64,000 nucleotides of DNA from JAAFIP01 sp963775085. GTDB taxonomy: Bacteria; Pseudomonadota; Gammaproteobacteria; Burkholderiales; Burkholderiaceae_C. The notes under the pieces were generated by a model, which saw only the letters and a list, made by a program, of their open reading frames with translations, made no database searches and was not told the origin of the DNA. The position numbers and the translations under genes were made by a program. Shown here piece by piece: positions 25,514-34,397 of the stretch; the stretch's first letter is position 1, and each line of letters begins with the position of its first letter. The stretch spans positions 558,001 through 622,000 of the forward strand of contig CAVZHO010000002.1 in NCBI GenBank assembly GCA_963775085.1, read 5' to 3'.

Positions 25514-26782
25514 ATGAACCGTCGCGGTACTCTTAAGTCGCTGACTGCCTCTATCGCCTTGGGCCTGGCCTTGCCCGGTGCCGCGTTTGCGCAAGCCGGT
25601 GGCACTATCAAAGTAGGCATCTTGCACAGCCTGTCTGGCACCATGGCCATCTCGGAAACCGTGTTGAAAGACACCGTGCTGATGGCGATTGACGAGATCA
25701 ATGCCAAGGGCGGCGTGATGGGCAAAAAGCTCGAACCCGTTATCGTAGATCCGGCGTCTAACTGGCCCCTGTTTGCCGAGAAAACCAAACAACTGCTAAC
25801 GCAAGACAAAGTCTCTGTCATCTTCGGTTGCTGGACCAGCGTGTCGCGCAAGTCGGTGCTGCCAGTGGTTGAAGAACTCAACGGCCTGCTGTTCTACCCT
25901 GTGCAGTACGAAGGCGAAGAGCTGTCCAAGAACGTGTTCTACACCGGCGCAGCGCCTAACCAGCAAGCCATCCCTGCGGTGGACTATCTGATGAGCAAAG
26001 ACGGCGGCGGTGCCAAGCGCTGGGTCTTGCTGGGCACTGACTATGTGTACCCACGCACCACCAACAAAATCCTGCGCGCTTACTTGAAGAGCAAGGGCGT
26101 GAAAGACACCGATATCGACGAGAAGTACACCCCGTTTGGTCATTCGGACTACCAAACCATCGTGGCTGACGTGAAGAAGTTTTCTACCGGCGGCAAAACC
26201 GCTGTGGTCTCCACCATCAATGGTGACTCCAACGTACCCTTCTACAAAGAGTTGGGTAATGCAGGCCTGAAAGCCAAAGACGTGCCCGTCGTTGCCTTCT
26301 CGGTCGGTGAAGAAGAGCTACGCGGTGTGGACACCAAGCCGCTGGTAGGCCACCTGGCCGCCTGGAACTACTTCCAGTCGATCAAGAACCCGGCCAACGC
26401 CGAGTTTGAGAAGAAGTGGGCGGCCTACGCCAAGGCCAAGGGCATCGCCGGCCATAAAGACAAGCCGCTGACCAATGACCCGATGGAGGCCACCTACATC
26501 GGCATCAACATGTGGAAACAAGCGGTTGAAAAGGCCAAGTCCACCGACACCGACAAAGTCATTGCCGCCATGGCGGGCCAGACCTTTACCGCACCGTCGG
26601 GTATTACCAGCAAGATGGACGAGAAAAACCACCACCTGCACAAGAGCGTGTTCATTGGTGAGATCAAAGCCGACGGCCAATTCAACGTGGTGTGGAAGAC
26701 ACCAGGCCCCGTCAAGGCCAAGCCGTGGTCGCCCTTCATCGAAGGCAACGACAAGAAGCCTGACGAGCCAGCCAAGAAGTAA
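25514..26782 (+). CDS. urtA: Urea ABC transporter substrate-binding protein UrtA
   Basis: A 422-aa periplasmic urea receptor with a signal peptide (residues 1-26, ending GAAFAQ). Mature segments typical of UrtA include KVGILHSLSGTMAISETVLKD, FGCWTSVSRKSVLPVVEE and LFYPVQYEGEE. It is the first gene of urtABCDE. A GGAG ribosome site precedes the ATG. A strong hairpin after the gene would favour receptor excess over membrane components. Confidence 0.96.
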   Translation: MNRRGTLKSLTASIALGLALPGAAFAQAGGTIKVGILHSLSGTMAISETVLKDTVLMAIDEINAKGGVMGKKLEPVIVDPASNWPLFAEKTKQLLTQDKVSVIFGCWTSVSRKSVLPVVEELNGLLFYPVQYEGEELSKNVFYTGAAPNQQAIPAVDYLMSKDGGGAKRWVLLGTDYVYPRTTNKILRAYLKSKGVKDTDIDEKYTPFGHSDYQTIVADVKKFSTGGKTAVVSTINGDSNVPFYKELGNAGLKAKDVPVVAFSVGEEELRGVDTKPLVGHLAAWNYFQSIKNPANAEFEKKWAAYAKAKGIAGHKDKPLTNDPMEATYIGINMWKQAVEKAKSTDTDKVIAAMAGQTFTAPSGITSKMDEKNHHLHKSVFIGEIKADGQFNVVWKTPGPVKAKPWSPFIEGNDKKPDEPAKK

Positions 26783-26806
26783 TCTGCTGTTGTTTCCTTA
26801 GAGTTT

Positions 26807-26842
26807 AGGGCGTGGCGCGCACGTGGCCCCACGCCCTTTTTT
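26807..26842 (+). terminator. Terminator/attenuator between urtA and urtB
   Basis: The stem AGGGCGTGG / CCACGCCCT is followed by six T residues. Read-through would be needed for urtBCDE, giving graded expression. Confidence 0.85.
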
Positions 26843-26866
26843 CGTCTAAAACCTGAATGACCCACA

Positions 26867-28444
26867 ATGGTGCATAAGAAAATTTTGCTGCTAATTGCTA
26901 GTATTTTGCTAGCTGCTTACGCACATGCTTTAACGCCTGCGGAGGTAAAAGGCATTGCTACGGGGGAGACCGATGCACGCGTTGAAGCACTCAACCAAGC
27001 CATGCTCAGTGCGGACGACAAGACGGCTGCCTTTGTGCAGGCCCTGGCGGATGATGCCGTAAAGCTAGTGGGTGACAAGGTGCTGATCGTCAAAGACGGC
27101 AAGGCCAGCGACCCAGTCACAGGCGCAGAATTGCCCCTGCCCGAAGGTCTGGAAGACATCGTCAACAACAACCGCATGCGCGGCGAGCTGGACACCGCAC
27201 TGGCGGGCCTCAAACTCTCCAGCAAAGACGATGCGCAGCGCGCCAGCGCCATCCAAGCCCTGCTGAAAGACCCCGACGAAGCCAAGCTGCCCCTGCTGGA
27301 CAAAGCGCTGGCCAGCGAGGCCAAGCCCGAACTCAAAGCCCAGCTCCTGCTGGCCCGCGCCGCCGCCTTGCTGGGCAGCGCGGATAAAACCAAACGCATG
27401 GAAGCGGCCAAGGCACTGGCCAGCAGCAAAGACCCCGCTACGCAACTGTTGCTGAACAGCCGCTTGCAGACCGAGACGGAGGGCGATGTGAAGGCGCAGT
27501 TGCAGGCCTCGCTGGCGCAAATCAAATCCACCCTCGGGATGGGGGACAGCCTGGGCATCATGTTTACCGGCTTGAGTTTGGGCTCTATCTTGCTGCTGGC
27601 CGCGCTGGGCCTGGCCATCACCTACGGGCTGATGGGCGTCATCAACATGGCGCATGGCGAGTTGATTATGATCGGGGCCTATGCCACCTATGTGGTGCAG
27701 GGCCTGTTTCGCAGCTACGCGCCAGGCGCGTTTGACTGGTATCTGATAGCTGCCATTCCGGTGGCCTTTATGGCATCGGCCTTGGTCGGCGCAGCGCTGG
27801 AGCGCAGCGTGATCCGCTTTTTGTACGGCCGACCGCTAGAGACACTGCTGGCCACCTGGGGCATCAGCCTGATGTTGATGCAGTTGGTGCGCAGCATTTT
27901 TGGTGCCCAAAACGTCGGCGTGGAAAACCCCTCATGGATGAGCGGTGGCCTGGCCGTGCTACCCAATCTGTCGCTGCCCTACAACCGTATTTTTATCGTG
28001 TTGTTTGCCGTGCTGGTGCTGGTGGGCGTGTGGCTGCTGATCAGCAAAACTCGCCTCGGCCTATTTGTACGCGGGGTCACGCAAAACCGCCCCATAGCGG
28101 CCTGCATGGGCGTGAACACGGCCCGCATCGACACCTATGCCTTTGCCCTCGGCTCGGGTATTGCAGGCCTGGCAGGCTGCGCGCTGAGTCAAATCGGCAA
28201 CGTAGGGCCCGATCTGGGCCAGAGCTATATCGTCGACTCTTTCATGGTGGTGGTGCTGGGCGGGGTAGGGCAACTGGCAGGCACCGTCTATGCCGCCATG
28301 GGCTTGGGTATTTTGAACAAGTTTTTAGAAGGCTGGGCCGGCGCGGTGCTGGCCAAGATCGCCATTTTGGTCTTCATCATCATCTTTATCCAAAAGCGTC
28401 CGCAAGGTATTTTTGCGATGAAGGGACGGAGTGCAGAAGCATGA
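26867..28444 (+). CDS. urtB: Urea ABC transporter permease UrtB
   Basis: A 525-aa permease. It has a signal-like N-terminus (MVHKKILLLIASILLAAYAHA), a helical extracytoplasmic domain of about 200 residues with ALLKDPDEAKLPLLDKAL repeats, then a LivH-type membrane domain (from about residue 225, GLSLGSILLLAALGLAITYGLMG). This layout is characteristic of UrtB. It ends in an ATGA overlap with urtC. The signal-peptide core is encoded by a copy of the 30-bp dispersed repeat (26895-26924). Confidence 0.95.
   Translation: MVHKKILLLIASILLAAYAHALTPAEVKGIATGETDARVEALNQAMLSADDKTAAFVQALADDAVKLVGDKVLIVKDGKASDPVTGAELPLPEGLEDIVNNNRMRGELDTALAGLKLSSKDDAQRASAIQALLKDPDEAKLPLLDKALASEAKPELKAQLLLARAAALLGSADKTKRMEAAKALASSKDPATQLLLNSRLQTETEGDVKAQLQASLAQIKSTLGMGDSLGIMFTGLSLGSILLLAALGLAITYGLMGVINMAHGELIMIGAYATYVVQGLFRSYAPGAFDWYLIAAIPVAFMASALVGAALERSVIRFLYGRPLETLLATWGISLMLMQLVRSIFGAQNVGVENPSWMSGGLAVLPNLSLPYNRIFIVLFAVLVLVGVWLLISKTRLGLFVRGVTQNRPIAACMGVNTARIDTYAFALGSGIAGLAGCALSQIGNVGPDLGQSYIVDSFMVVVLGGVGQLAGTVYAAMGLGILNKFLEGWAGAVLAKIAILVFIIIFIQKRPQGIFAMKGRSAEA
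26895..26924 (+). repeat. 30-bp dispersed repeat forming the urtB signal-peptide core
   Basis: GCTA, nine bases, then TAGCTGCTTACGCAC, in frame within urtB codons 10-19 (IASILLAAYA). Confidence 0.65.
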
Positions 28445-29574
28445 CCACTCTTCCCGTCACTGTCCCCCTTACCCTCCCCACCCCTGCACCTTTGCTAACG
28501 CGCAAAGGCTGGGCCACATTCCTCACTGTATTGATCACCGTCTGCGCGCTAGCCCCAATTCTTAACTTGGTCGTGCCGCAAAGCAGCATCTTTCACATGA
28601 GCGACTTTGCCGTGCTGCTGGTGGGCAAGATCATGTGCTTTTCCATCTGCGCGCTGGCCATGGACTTGATCTGGGGCTACACGGGCATTTTGTCGCTCGG
28701 CCACGGTCTGTTCTTTGCGCTGGGTGGCTACGCCATGGGCATGTACCTCATGCGCCAGATAGGACTGGAGGGAAACTACAAAAGCGCCTTGCCCGACTTC
28801 ATGGTCTTCCTCGACTGGAAGACGCTACCTTGGCATTGGACGGGCAGCGCATCGTTCGTGTTCCAAATGGCCATGGTCATCCTGGCACCCGGCTTGCTGG
28901 CACTGGTATTTGGTTTCTTCGCCTTCCGTTCGCGCATCAAAGGGGTGTATTTCTCCATCATCACGCAGGCGCTCACCTATGCCGCCATGCTGCTGTTCTT
29001 CCGCAATGAAACCGGTTTTGGCGGTAACAACGGCTTTACCGATTTCAAACGCATTTTGGATATTCCAGTGGCCACGCAGAGCACACGCATGGTGCTGTTT
29101 GTCATCACGGGTGCCACGCTGCTGGGTTTTTATCTATTCTCGCGCTGGCTGGTGCAAAGCAAGTTTGGCCGCGTGCTGCAAGCCATCCGCGATGCCGAAA
29201 CACGGGTCATGTTCTCGGGCTACAACCCGGTCGCCTACAAGCTGACCATTTGGGTGATCTCTGCCGTGATGTGCGGCGTGGCGGGCGCGCTGTATGTGCC
29301 GCAGGTGGGCATCATCAACCCGAGTGAGATGTCGCCTGCCAATTCGATTGAGATTGCCATTTGGGCCGCAGTGGGTGGCCGCGCCACGCTGGTGGGGCCG
29401 ATTGTGGGCGCGTTTTTAGTCAACGGTGCCAAAAGCTGGTTTACCGTGGCCTTCCCAGAGTACTGGCTGTACTTTTTGGGGGCCATGTTTATAGCTGTCA
29501 CTTTGTTCCTGCCGAAAGGCATTGTGGGCTTGGTGCGGAAGTTCACGGGTAAAAAAGATGAGGGCAAGGTATGA
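28441..29574 (+). CDS. urtC: Urea ABC transporter permease UrtC
   Basis: A 377-aa LivM-type permease starting at the ATGA overlap with urtB. The same frame is open further upstream, but that part is antisense-like shadow over urtB. It has about nine membrane segments, and the family motifs MDLIWGYTGILSLGHGLFFALGGYAMGMYL and the LQAIRDAETRVMFSGYN EAA-like loop that contacts the ATPases. It overlaps urtD by 4 bp. Confidence 0.95.
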   Translation: MTTLPVTVPLTLPTPAPLLTRKGWATFLTVLITVCALAPILNLVVPQSSIFHMSDFAVLLVGKIMCFSICALAMDLIWGYTGILSLGHGLFFALGGYAMGMYLMRQIGLEGNYKSALPDFMVFLDWKTLPWHWTGSASFVFQMAMVILAPGLLALVFGFFAFRSRIKGVYFSIITQALTYAAMLLFFRNETGFGGNNGFTDFKRILDIPVATQSTRMVLFVITGATLLGFYLFSRWLVQSKFGRVLQAIRDAETRVMFSGYNPVAYKLTIWVISAVMCGVAGALYVPQVGIINPSEMSPANSIEIAIWAAVGGRATLVGPIVGAFLVNGAKSWFTVAFPEYWLYFLGAMFIAVTLFLPKGIVGLVRKFTGKKDEGKV

Positions 29575-30452
29575 CCCCAGATCTATTGGAAGAGGGCGCT
29601 AAGCGTGCGCAACATGCCGCACAGAGCCAACACGCCCTGGGTGCCAACACGCAGTCCGGAGGCCACAACGCAGGCTATTCGCGCATGGCTACACCCGGCG
29701 AGGTAGACATTACCCATGGCCGCATCTTGTACCTGGAAGAGGTGAGCGTGAGCTTTGACGGCTTCAAAGCCATCAACAAGCTGTCGCTAGACATCGCGCC
29801 CGGTGAGCTGCGCTGCATCATCGGCCCCAACGGTGCAGGCAAGACGACCATGATGGACATCATCACCGGCAAGACACGGCCCCAAAGCGGCACAGTATTC
29901 TTTGGCTCCACCATCGACCTGCTGCGCTACAACGAATCACAAATCGCGCAAATGGGCATTGGCCGCAAGTTTCAAAAGCCCACGGTGTTTGAACAGCTGA
30001 CCGTGTTTGAAAACTTGGAACTCGCATTGAAGACCGACAAAAACGTCAAGCCGTCGATGTTCTTCAAACTCGACTCAAAGCAAAGCGACCGGCTGGCCGA
30101 AATCCTGTACACCATCCACCTGGCCGATAGCGTGAGCCGCATGGCAGGCAACCTCAGCCACGGTCAAAAACAATGGCTGGAGATTGGCATGCTGCTCATG
30201 CAAGACCCCAAGCTGCTGCTGCTGGACGAGCCGGTGGCAGGCATGACTGACGAAGAAACCGTCCGCACGGCGGAGTTGTTTTTAACCTTGAAAGGCAAGC
30301 ACAGCCTGATGGTGGTAGAGCACGACATGAGCTTCATCAAAAGCATCTCCGAGATCGTCACTGTGCTGTGCGACGGCGCAGTGCTGGCGCAAGGCACGCT
30401 CGACCAAGTGCAACAAAACGAGCAAGTGATTGAAGTGTATCTAGGGCGTTAA
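29571..30452 (+). CDS. urtD: Urea ABC transporter ATPase UrtD
   Basis: A 293-aa ABC ATPase. Walker A is GPNGAGKTT near residue 85, the signature is LSHGQKQWLEIGMLL, and Walker B is LLLLDEPVAGMTDEE. About 50 residues before ILYLEEVSVSFDGFKAINKL are a low-complexity extension, longer than usual. An internal start (for example the Met in YSRMATPGEVD) is possible. It is coupled to urtC by a 4-bp overlap. Confidence 0.95.
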   Translation: MTPDLLEEGAKRAQHAAQSQHALGANTQSGGHNAGYSRMATPGEVDITHGRILYLEEVSVSFDGFKAINKLSLDIAPGELRCIIGPNGAGKTTMMDIITGKTRPQSGTVFFGSTIDLLRYNESQIAQMGIGRKFQKPTVFEQLTVFENLELALKTDKNVKPSMFFKLDSKQSDRLAEILYTIHLADSVSRMAGNLSHGQKQWLEIGMLLMQDPKLLLLDEPVAGMTDEETVRTAELFLTLKGKHSLMVVEHDMSFIKSISEIVTVLCDGAVLAQGTLDQVQQNEQVIEVYLGR

Positions 30453-30454
30453 AA

Positions 30455-31150
30455 ATGGTACTCAAAGTTTCTAACGTCAACCAATACTACGGCGGCTCGC
30501 ACATCCTGCGCGACGTGAGTCTGGAGGCGCACCTGGGCAAAGTCACGGTAGTGCTAGGCCGCAATGGTGTCGGCAAAACTACGCTGCTCAAATCCCTGAT
30601 GGGCCTGGTGCCGATTAAAAACGGCAGCATCGAGTTTGACGACAAGCCCATTCACAACGCCACGCCCTACCAGCGCGCCCGCGCCGGCATAGGCTTTGTG
30701 CCCCAAGGCCGCGAGATATTCGCCCGACTTACGGTAGAAGAAAACCTGGCCATGGGTCTGGCCTATAAAAGCAGCAGCACCCCCGTGCCGCCCGAGTTGT
30801 ACGAGCTGTTCCCCGTGCTCAAGCAAATGCTCAAACGCCGGGGTGGCGATCTGTCGGGTGGCCAGCAGCAGCAGCTAGCCATCGCCCGCGCACTGGCGGC
30901 CAAACCCAAGCTACTCATCCTGGACGAGCCCACCGAAGGCATCCAGCCCAGCATCATCAAAGACATAGGCCGCGTCATCCGTATGCTGGCGGGTCGTGGC
31001 GACATGGCCATCGTGTTGGTAGAGCAGTACTACGACTTTGCCGAGGAGCTGGCCGACGACTATTTAGTGATGGAGCGCGGCGAGGTGATAGCGCGGGGCT
31101 TGGGGAAGGACATGCAAGCTAATGGGGTGCGGCAGTTGGTTGCTATTTGA
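30455..31150 (+). CDS. urtE: Urea ABC transporter ATPase UrtE
   Basis: A 231-aa ABC ATPase of LivF type, 2 bp after urtD. Walker A is GRNGVGKTTLLKSLMG, the signature is LSGGQQQQLAIARAL, and Walker B is LLILDEPTEGIQPSI. It completes urtABCDE. The 140 bp between it and the convergent ureD show no clear terminator. Confidence 0.95.
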   Translation: MVLKVSNVNQYYGGSHILRDVSLEAHLGKVTVVLGRNGVGKTTLLKSLMGLVPIKNGSIEFDDKPIHNATPYQRARAGIGFVPQGREIFARLTVEENLAMGLAYKSSSTPVPPELYELFPVLKQMLKRRGGDLSGGQQQQLAIARALAAKPKLLILDEPTEGIQPSIIKDIGRVIRMLAGRGDMAIVLVEQYYDFAEELADDYLVMERGEVIARGLGKDMQANGVRQLVAI

Positions 31151-31291
31151 AGAGTAGCCGACTGAGTTGGACTCAGGGTGGGCATCCCGCTACTGAGGAG
31201 TTCGCGTGTATTCGTAGATTTTTTGCGTCGCAACCTTTTCAATCGCCGCAGCTCACGGTGGTTGGAGCGAACACTGCAAACCTGTGCAAGA

Positions 31292-32137
31292 CTACATCGC
31301 CCAAATACGCGGCACCTCTGCTGGCATGTCCCATGCCGCATGCCGCAGTGCCACCCACACGCGGCGCAGCAGCGCCACCATCGGCTCCACCATCGGGGCC
31401 AAGCTGCGCACCACGACCACGCGATTGTTGGGCGCAGTGGCCCCAGTGGTACTCGCAAGTGCGTCGTCCGCCACCACCGCACGAATGATCTCAAGCAGGC
31501 GCTCGCGCCGCTCGCGGGTGATGGCATCACCCGTGGCGAAGAACAGGCTGCCCATGCACAGGTTGCCTGCCAATCCCAGCGGGCTGTGCAGCAGGCGGGT
31601 GTCGGCTGCGTCGATCAGGGCGCGCTCTAGCCATGCGCCGGTGACCTCGATGTGCTGCTGCAAACTGCCGCGCTCAAAGGGCTGGTTGGCGTGCGGCAGG
31701 CCCAGGGCGGTGATGTCCCAGCCGATCATTTCTGCCCCGCTGGCTATGTCAAACACGGCGCTGTTGTGGGCGTTGCAGCCGTTGTACACCAGGGTTTCCA
31801 GCGGCAGCCATTCCAGGCGTGCGCCGCTGTGCAGTTGCACTTTTACTTGCTGCGTGCCCGGCTCGCCCATGCTCTTGTAAAAGCGTGTGGCCGCAGGCGT
31901 GGTGATGAGGGCGTGGGCACCCGTGGCCACCTGCACCGCAATGTCCAGCGTGTCGCCACCCACAATGCCGCCGGGCGGGTGCACCAGCACGTTGTGGCAG
32001 ACGGCGGGGCCTTCGGGGTACAGGCTTTGCAGCATGCGCAGCGGGCCATCGTGTTTAAACTGCACGGTGGTGCGCGGTGCGCCGTCGGCCAGCGGAGCGC
32101 TGGCGTAGTGCAGGTCTAGTTTTGCGTGCCAGGCCAT
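31292..32137 (-). CDS. ureD: Urease accessory protein UreD (UreH)
   Basis: The scaffold that binds apo-urease and recruits UreF/UreG. I choose the ATG at 32137 (281 aa; MAWHAKLDLHYASAPLADG), because the upstream frame overlaps the AEC gene end. Family segments include LYPEGPAVCHNVLVHPPGGIVGGDTLDI, ITTPAATRFYKS and LPLETLVYNGC. It is separated from ureABCEFG by the whole urt operon and lies 4 bp after the AEC transporter gene, so it probably depends on that transcript. Confidence 0.94.
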   Translation of the reverse strand: MAWHAKLDLHYASAPLADGAPRTTVQFKHDGPLRMLQSLYPEGPAVCHNVLVHPPGGIVGGDTLDIAVQVATGAHALITTPAATRFYKSMGEPGTQQVKVQLHSGARLEWLPLETLVYNGCNAHNSAVFDIASGAEMIGWDITALGLPHANQPFERGSLQQHIEVTGAWLERALIDAADTRLLHSPLGLAGNLCMGSLFFATGDAITRERRERLLEIIRAVVADDALASTTGATAPNNRVVVVRSLAPMVEPMVALLRRVWVALRHAAWDMPAEVPRIWAM

Positions 32138-32141
32138 GGGG

Positions 32142-33044
32142 TCAGCGCAGTAATTCCAGCGCAAACGGAATACTCAGCAGGCCCAGCAGGGTAGACAGCG
32201 TCACCAGGCCCGCCGCAAAGCCACCGTCATAGCCCATGCGCGCTGCCAGCACGTAGCTGCTGGAGGCGGTGGGCAGGGCGCTGTAGGCCAGCAGCACGGT
32301 GGCCTGCACTGGGTTCAGGCCAAACAAGCGGATCATGGCCCAGGCCAGTAGCGGCATGAGCAGGTGGCGCACGGTCAGCATGCCGGTACCCACGATGCGC
32401 TTGCTGGTGCTGTCAAACACGCGGCCCAGTTGCAGGCCTGCACCTGCGGCCATCAGGCCCAGCGCCAGCGAGGCTTGGCCGATGCGGGTGACGGTGACCT
32501 CGGCCCAGGTTGGAATAGCAAAGCCCAGCACGTTGGCCAGCAGGCCACCCACCGTGGCCATGATGAGGGGGTTGCGCAGCAGGGTTTTACCCAGATGCAG
32601 CCCCGAGTTGCGGGCCATGGGCCACACAGCCCCCACATTGCACAGCGGCACGCACACGCCGATGATGATGGCGATCAGCAGCAGCCCCTCGCGCCCGGCC
32701 AGTCGCTCGGCCATGGCCAGGGCGATAAACGAGTTAAACCGAAAGCCAATCTGCGCCGTGCTGGCGTGGTCGCGGGCGTTGACACCCGGTAGCTTGGCAA
32801 TGCTGTAGGTGAGCAATATGCCGCAGGCCACCATGGCCCAGGCGGCGGCGATCAGGCTGCTGGCCGCGCGCACGTCCAGTGGCGAACGCACAATGGAGTG
32901 GAACAGCAGCACCGGGAATAAAAAGTAGTACACCAGGGTGTCTACCTGCTCCCACACGGTGCGGTTGAGCGCGGTAAAGCGGCAAATCAGGTAGCCGCAG
33001 ACGATGAGCGAAAAATCCGGCAGAAGCAGTTGCGCAATATTCAT
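32142..33044 (-). CDS. AEC-family (auxin efflux carrier-like) transporter
   Basis: A 300-aa membrane protein with about ten hydrophobic segments, of the AEC/BASS-like superfamily. It starts MNIAQLLLPDFSLIVCGYLICRFTALNRTVWEQV and ends VTLSTLLGLLSIPFALELLR. AEC proteins move organic acids or amino acids; the substrate here is unknown. It immediately precedes ureD. A degraded copy of its 3' end lies on the far side of the urease operon at 20733. Confidence 0.88.
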   Translation of the reverse strand: MNIAQLLLPDFSLIVCGYLICRFTALNRTVWEQVDTLVYYFLFPVLLFHSIVRSPLDVRAASSLIAAAWAMVACGILLTYSIAKLPGVNARDHASTAQIGFRFNSFIALAMAERLAGREGLLLIAIIIGVCVPLCNVGAVWPMARNSGLHLGKTLLRNPLIMATVGGLLANVLGFAIPTWAEVTVTRIGQASLALGLMAAGAGLQLGRVFDSTSKRIVGTGMLTVRHLLMPLLAWAMIRLFGLNPVQATVLLAYSALPTASSSYVLAARMGYDGGFAAGLVTLSTLLGLLSIPFALELLR

Positions 33045-33192
33045 TGGCCTCCATCATAAAGACCTTCACCTGCTAAAAACACAGGCGAGAGCAGGGTTTG
33101 CGCGTATGGGGGTAGCCACAGCCAGCGCGTTAGATTTAACGGGTAACATGCGCATGCCGCCACGATAGGCGCTTATTTTTCGGAGAATCTTG

Positions 33193-34176
33193 ATGACTGT
33201 TTCCAAACGAATTGCTATTCAATCTGTAGCTGCTTGCGTCCTGCTGACAGGGACTATGGGCACTTTATATGCCCAAAGCTACCCCAACAAGGTGATCCAG
33301 TTGCAAGTGCCCTTTGCACCCGGTGGCACCACCGACATCATTGCCCGCGTGATCGCCGAGCCGCTGGGCAAGGCTTTGGGCCAAACCGTGGTGGTGGTCA
33401 ACAAAGCGGGCGGTGGCGGCGTGGTGGGTGCCAACGAGACCGCCAAGGCCACGCCCGACGGCTACATGCTGGGCATGGCCACGGTGTCCACCACAGCGGC
33501 CAACCCGGCCATCAACCCGAAAATCCCGTACAACGCGGCCACCGACTTCACGCCCATCATCAACATTGCGGCCACGCCCAACGTGATTGCCGTCAACCCC
33601 AACTTTCCGGCCAAAGATTACAAGGCCTTTGTAGCCGAGCTGAAAAAATCCCCCGGCAAATACGCCTACGCCTCCTCGGGCACCGGCGGCATTGGCCACC
33701 TGCAAACCGAGCTGTGGAAGAGCCTGGCCGGCGTGTTTCTTACCCACATTCCCTACCGTGGTGCGGGCCCCGCGCTGAACGACACGGTGGCAGGCCAGGT
33801 GCCGGTGATTTTTGACAACGTGCCCTCTGCCTTGCCGTTTATCAAAGACAACCGTTTGCTGCCCATGGCGGTCGCCGCGCCCCAGCGCCTGGCCGCCATG
33901 CCCAATGCGCCCACCTTCAATGAGCTGGGCCTGGAGCCGGTGAACCGCATGGCGTACTACGGCATCTACGGGCCCAAAGGTCTGCCGCAAGAGGTGGTAG
34001 ACAAGGTCAACGCCGCCGTACGCAAGGCGCTGGAAGATCCGGCCGTGAAAAAGCGCATCGAAGACACCGGTTCGTTCGTCATTGGTAACACGCCCGAGCA
34101 GTTTGCCCAGCAGATGGCGGCGGAGCTGGTGGTGTACAAGAAGGTGGTGGATCAGCAGAAGTTGAAGCTGGATTGA
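33193..34176 (+). CDS. Orphan Bug-family periplasmic receptor
   Basis: A 327-aa tricarboxylate-type binding protein. The ATG at 33193 has GGAG 7 bases upstream. The signal peptide ends near residue 28 (GTLYAQ before SYPNKVIQLQVPFAPGGTTD). The PGGTTDIIARVIAEPL and GYMLGMATVSTTAANPA segments are typical of Bug proteins. No tctA/tctB genes adjoin it, which is usual for this expanded family in beta-proteobacteria. It is more distant from the two receptors at 1-4300 than they are from each other. Part of the signal peptide is encoded by a 30-bp repeat copy. Confidence 0.92.
   Translation: MTVSKRIAIQSVAACVLLTGTMGTLYAQSYPNKVIQLQVPFAPGGTTDIIARVIAEPLGKALGQTVVVVNKAGGGGVVGANETAKATPDGYMLGMATVSTTAANPAINPKIPYNAATDFTPIINIAATPNVIAVNPNFPAKDYKAFVAELKKSPGKYAYASSGTGGIGHLQTELWKSLAGVFLTHIPYRGAGPALNDTVAGQVPVIFDNVPSALPFIKDNRLLPMAVAAPQRLAAMPNAPTFNELGLEPVNRMAYYGIYGPKGLPQEVVDKVNAAVRKALEDPAVKKRIEDTGSFVIGNTPEQFAQQMAAELVVYKKVVDQQKLKLD
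33212..33241 (+). repeat. 30-bp dispersed repeat within a signal-peptide coding region
   Basis: GCTA, nine bases, then TAGCTGCTTGCGTCC, in frame in the Bug receptor (codons about 7-16, IAIQSVAACV). Confidence 0.65.
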
Positions 34177-34397
34177 TGCGTCGCCAAAGTTTCGACACCA
34201 CAGGGACTTTGGTTGCCAGCGATCTTGCTCGTGTTTGAAGGAATGCGAACTTAAGCTAGTACTGTGCACGCCAAGCGCCAGGGCTGCGAATTGGGACAGT
34301 CTGGAGCCACACGCTGAGTACGCCATCGGCCTGCTCCAATGACCCGAAAGCAGAGCAACACAAGGCCCATCATTTCGCGCAACGTCCATAACTCACT

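Noticed and set aside
31151..31291. Bidirectional terminator between urtE and ureD
   Set aside because: No stem with a T-run on either strand could be found in the 140-bp gap.
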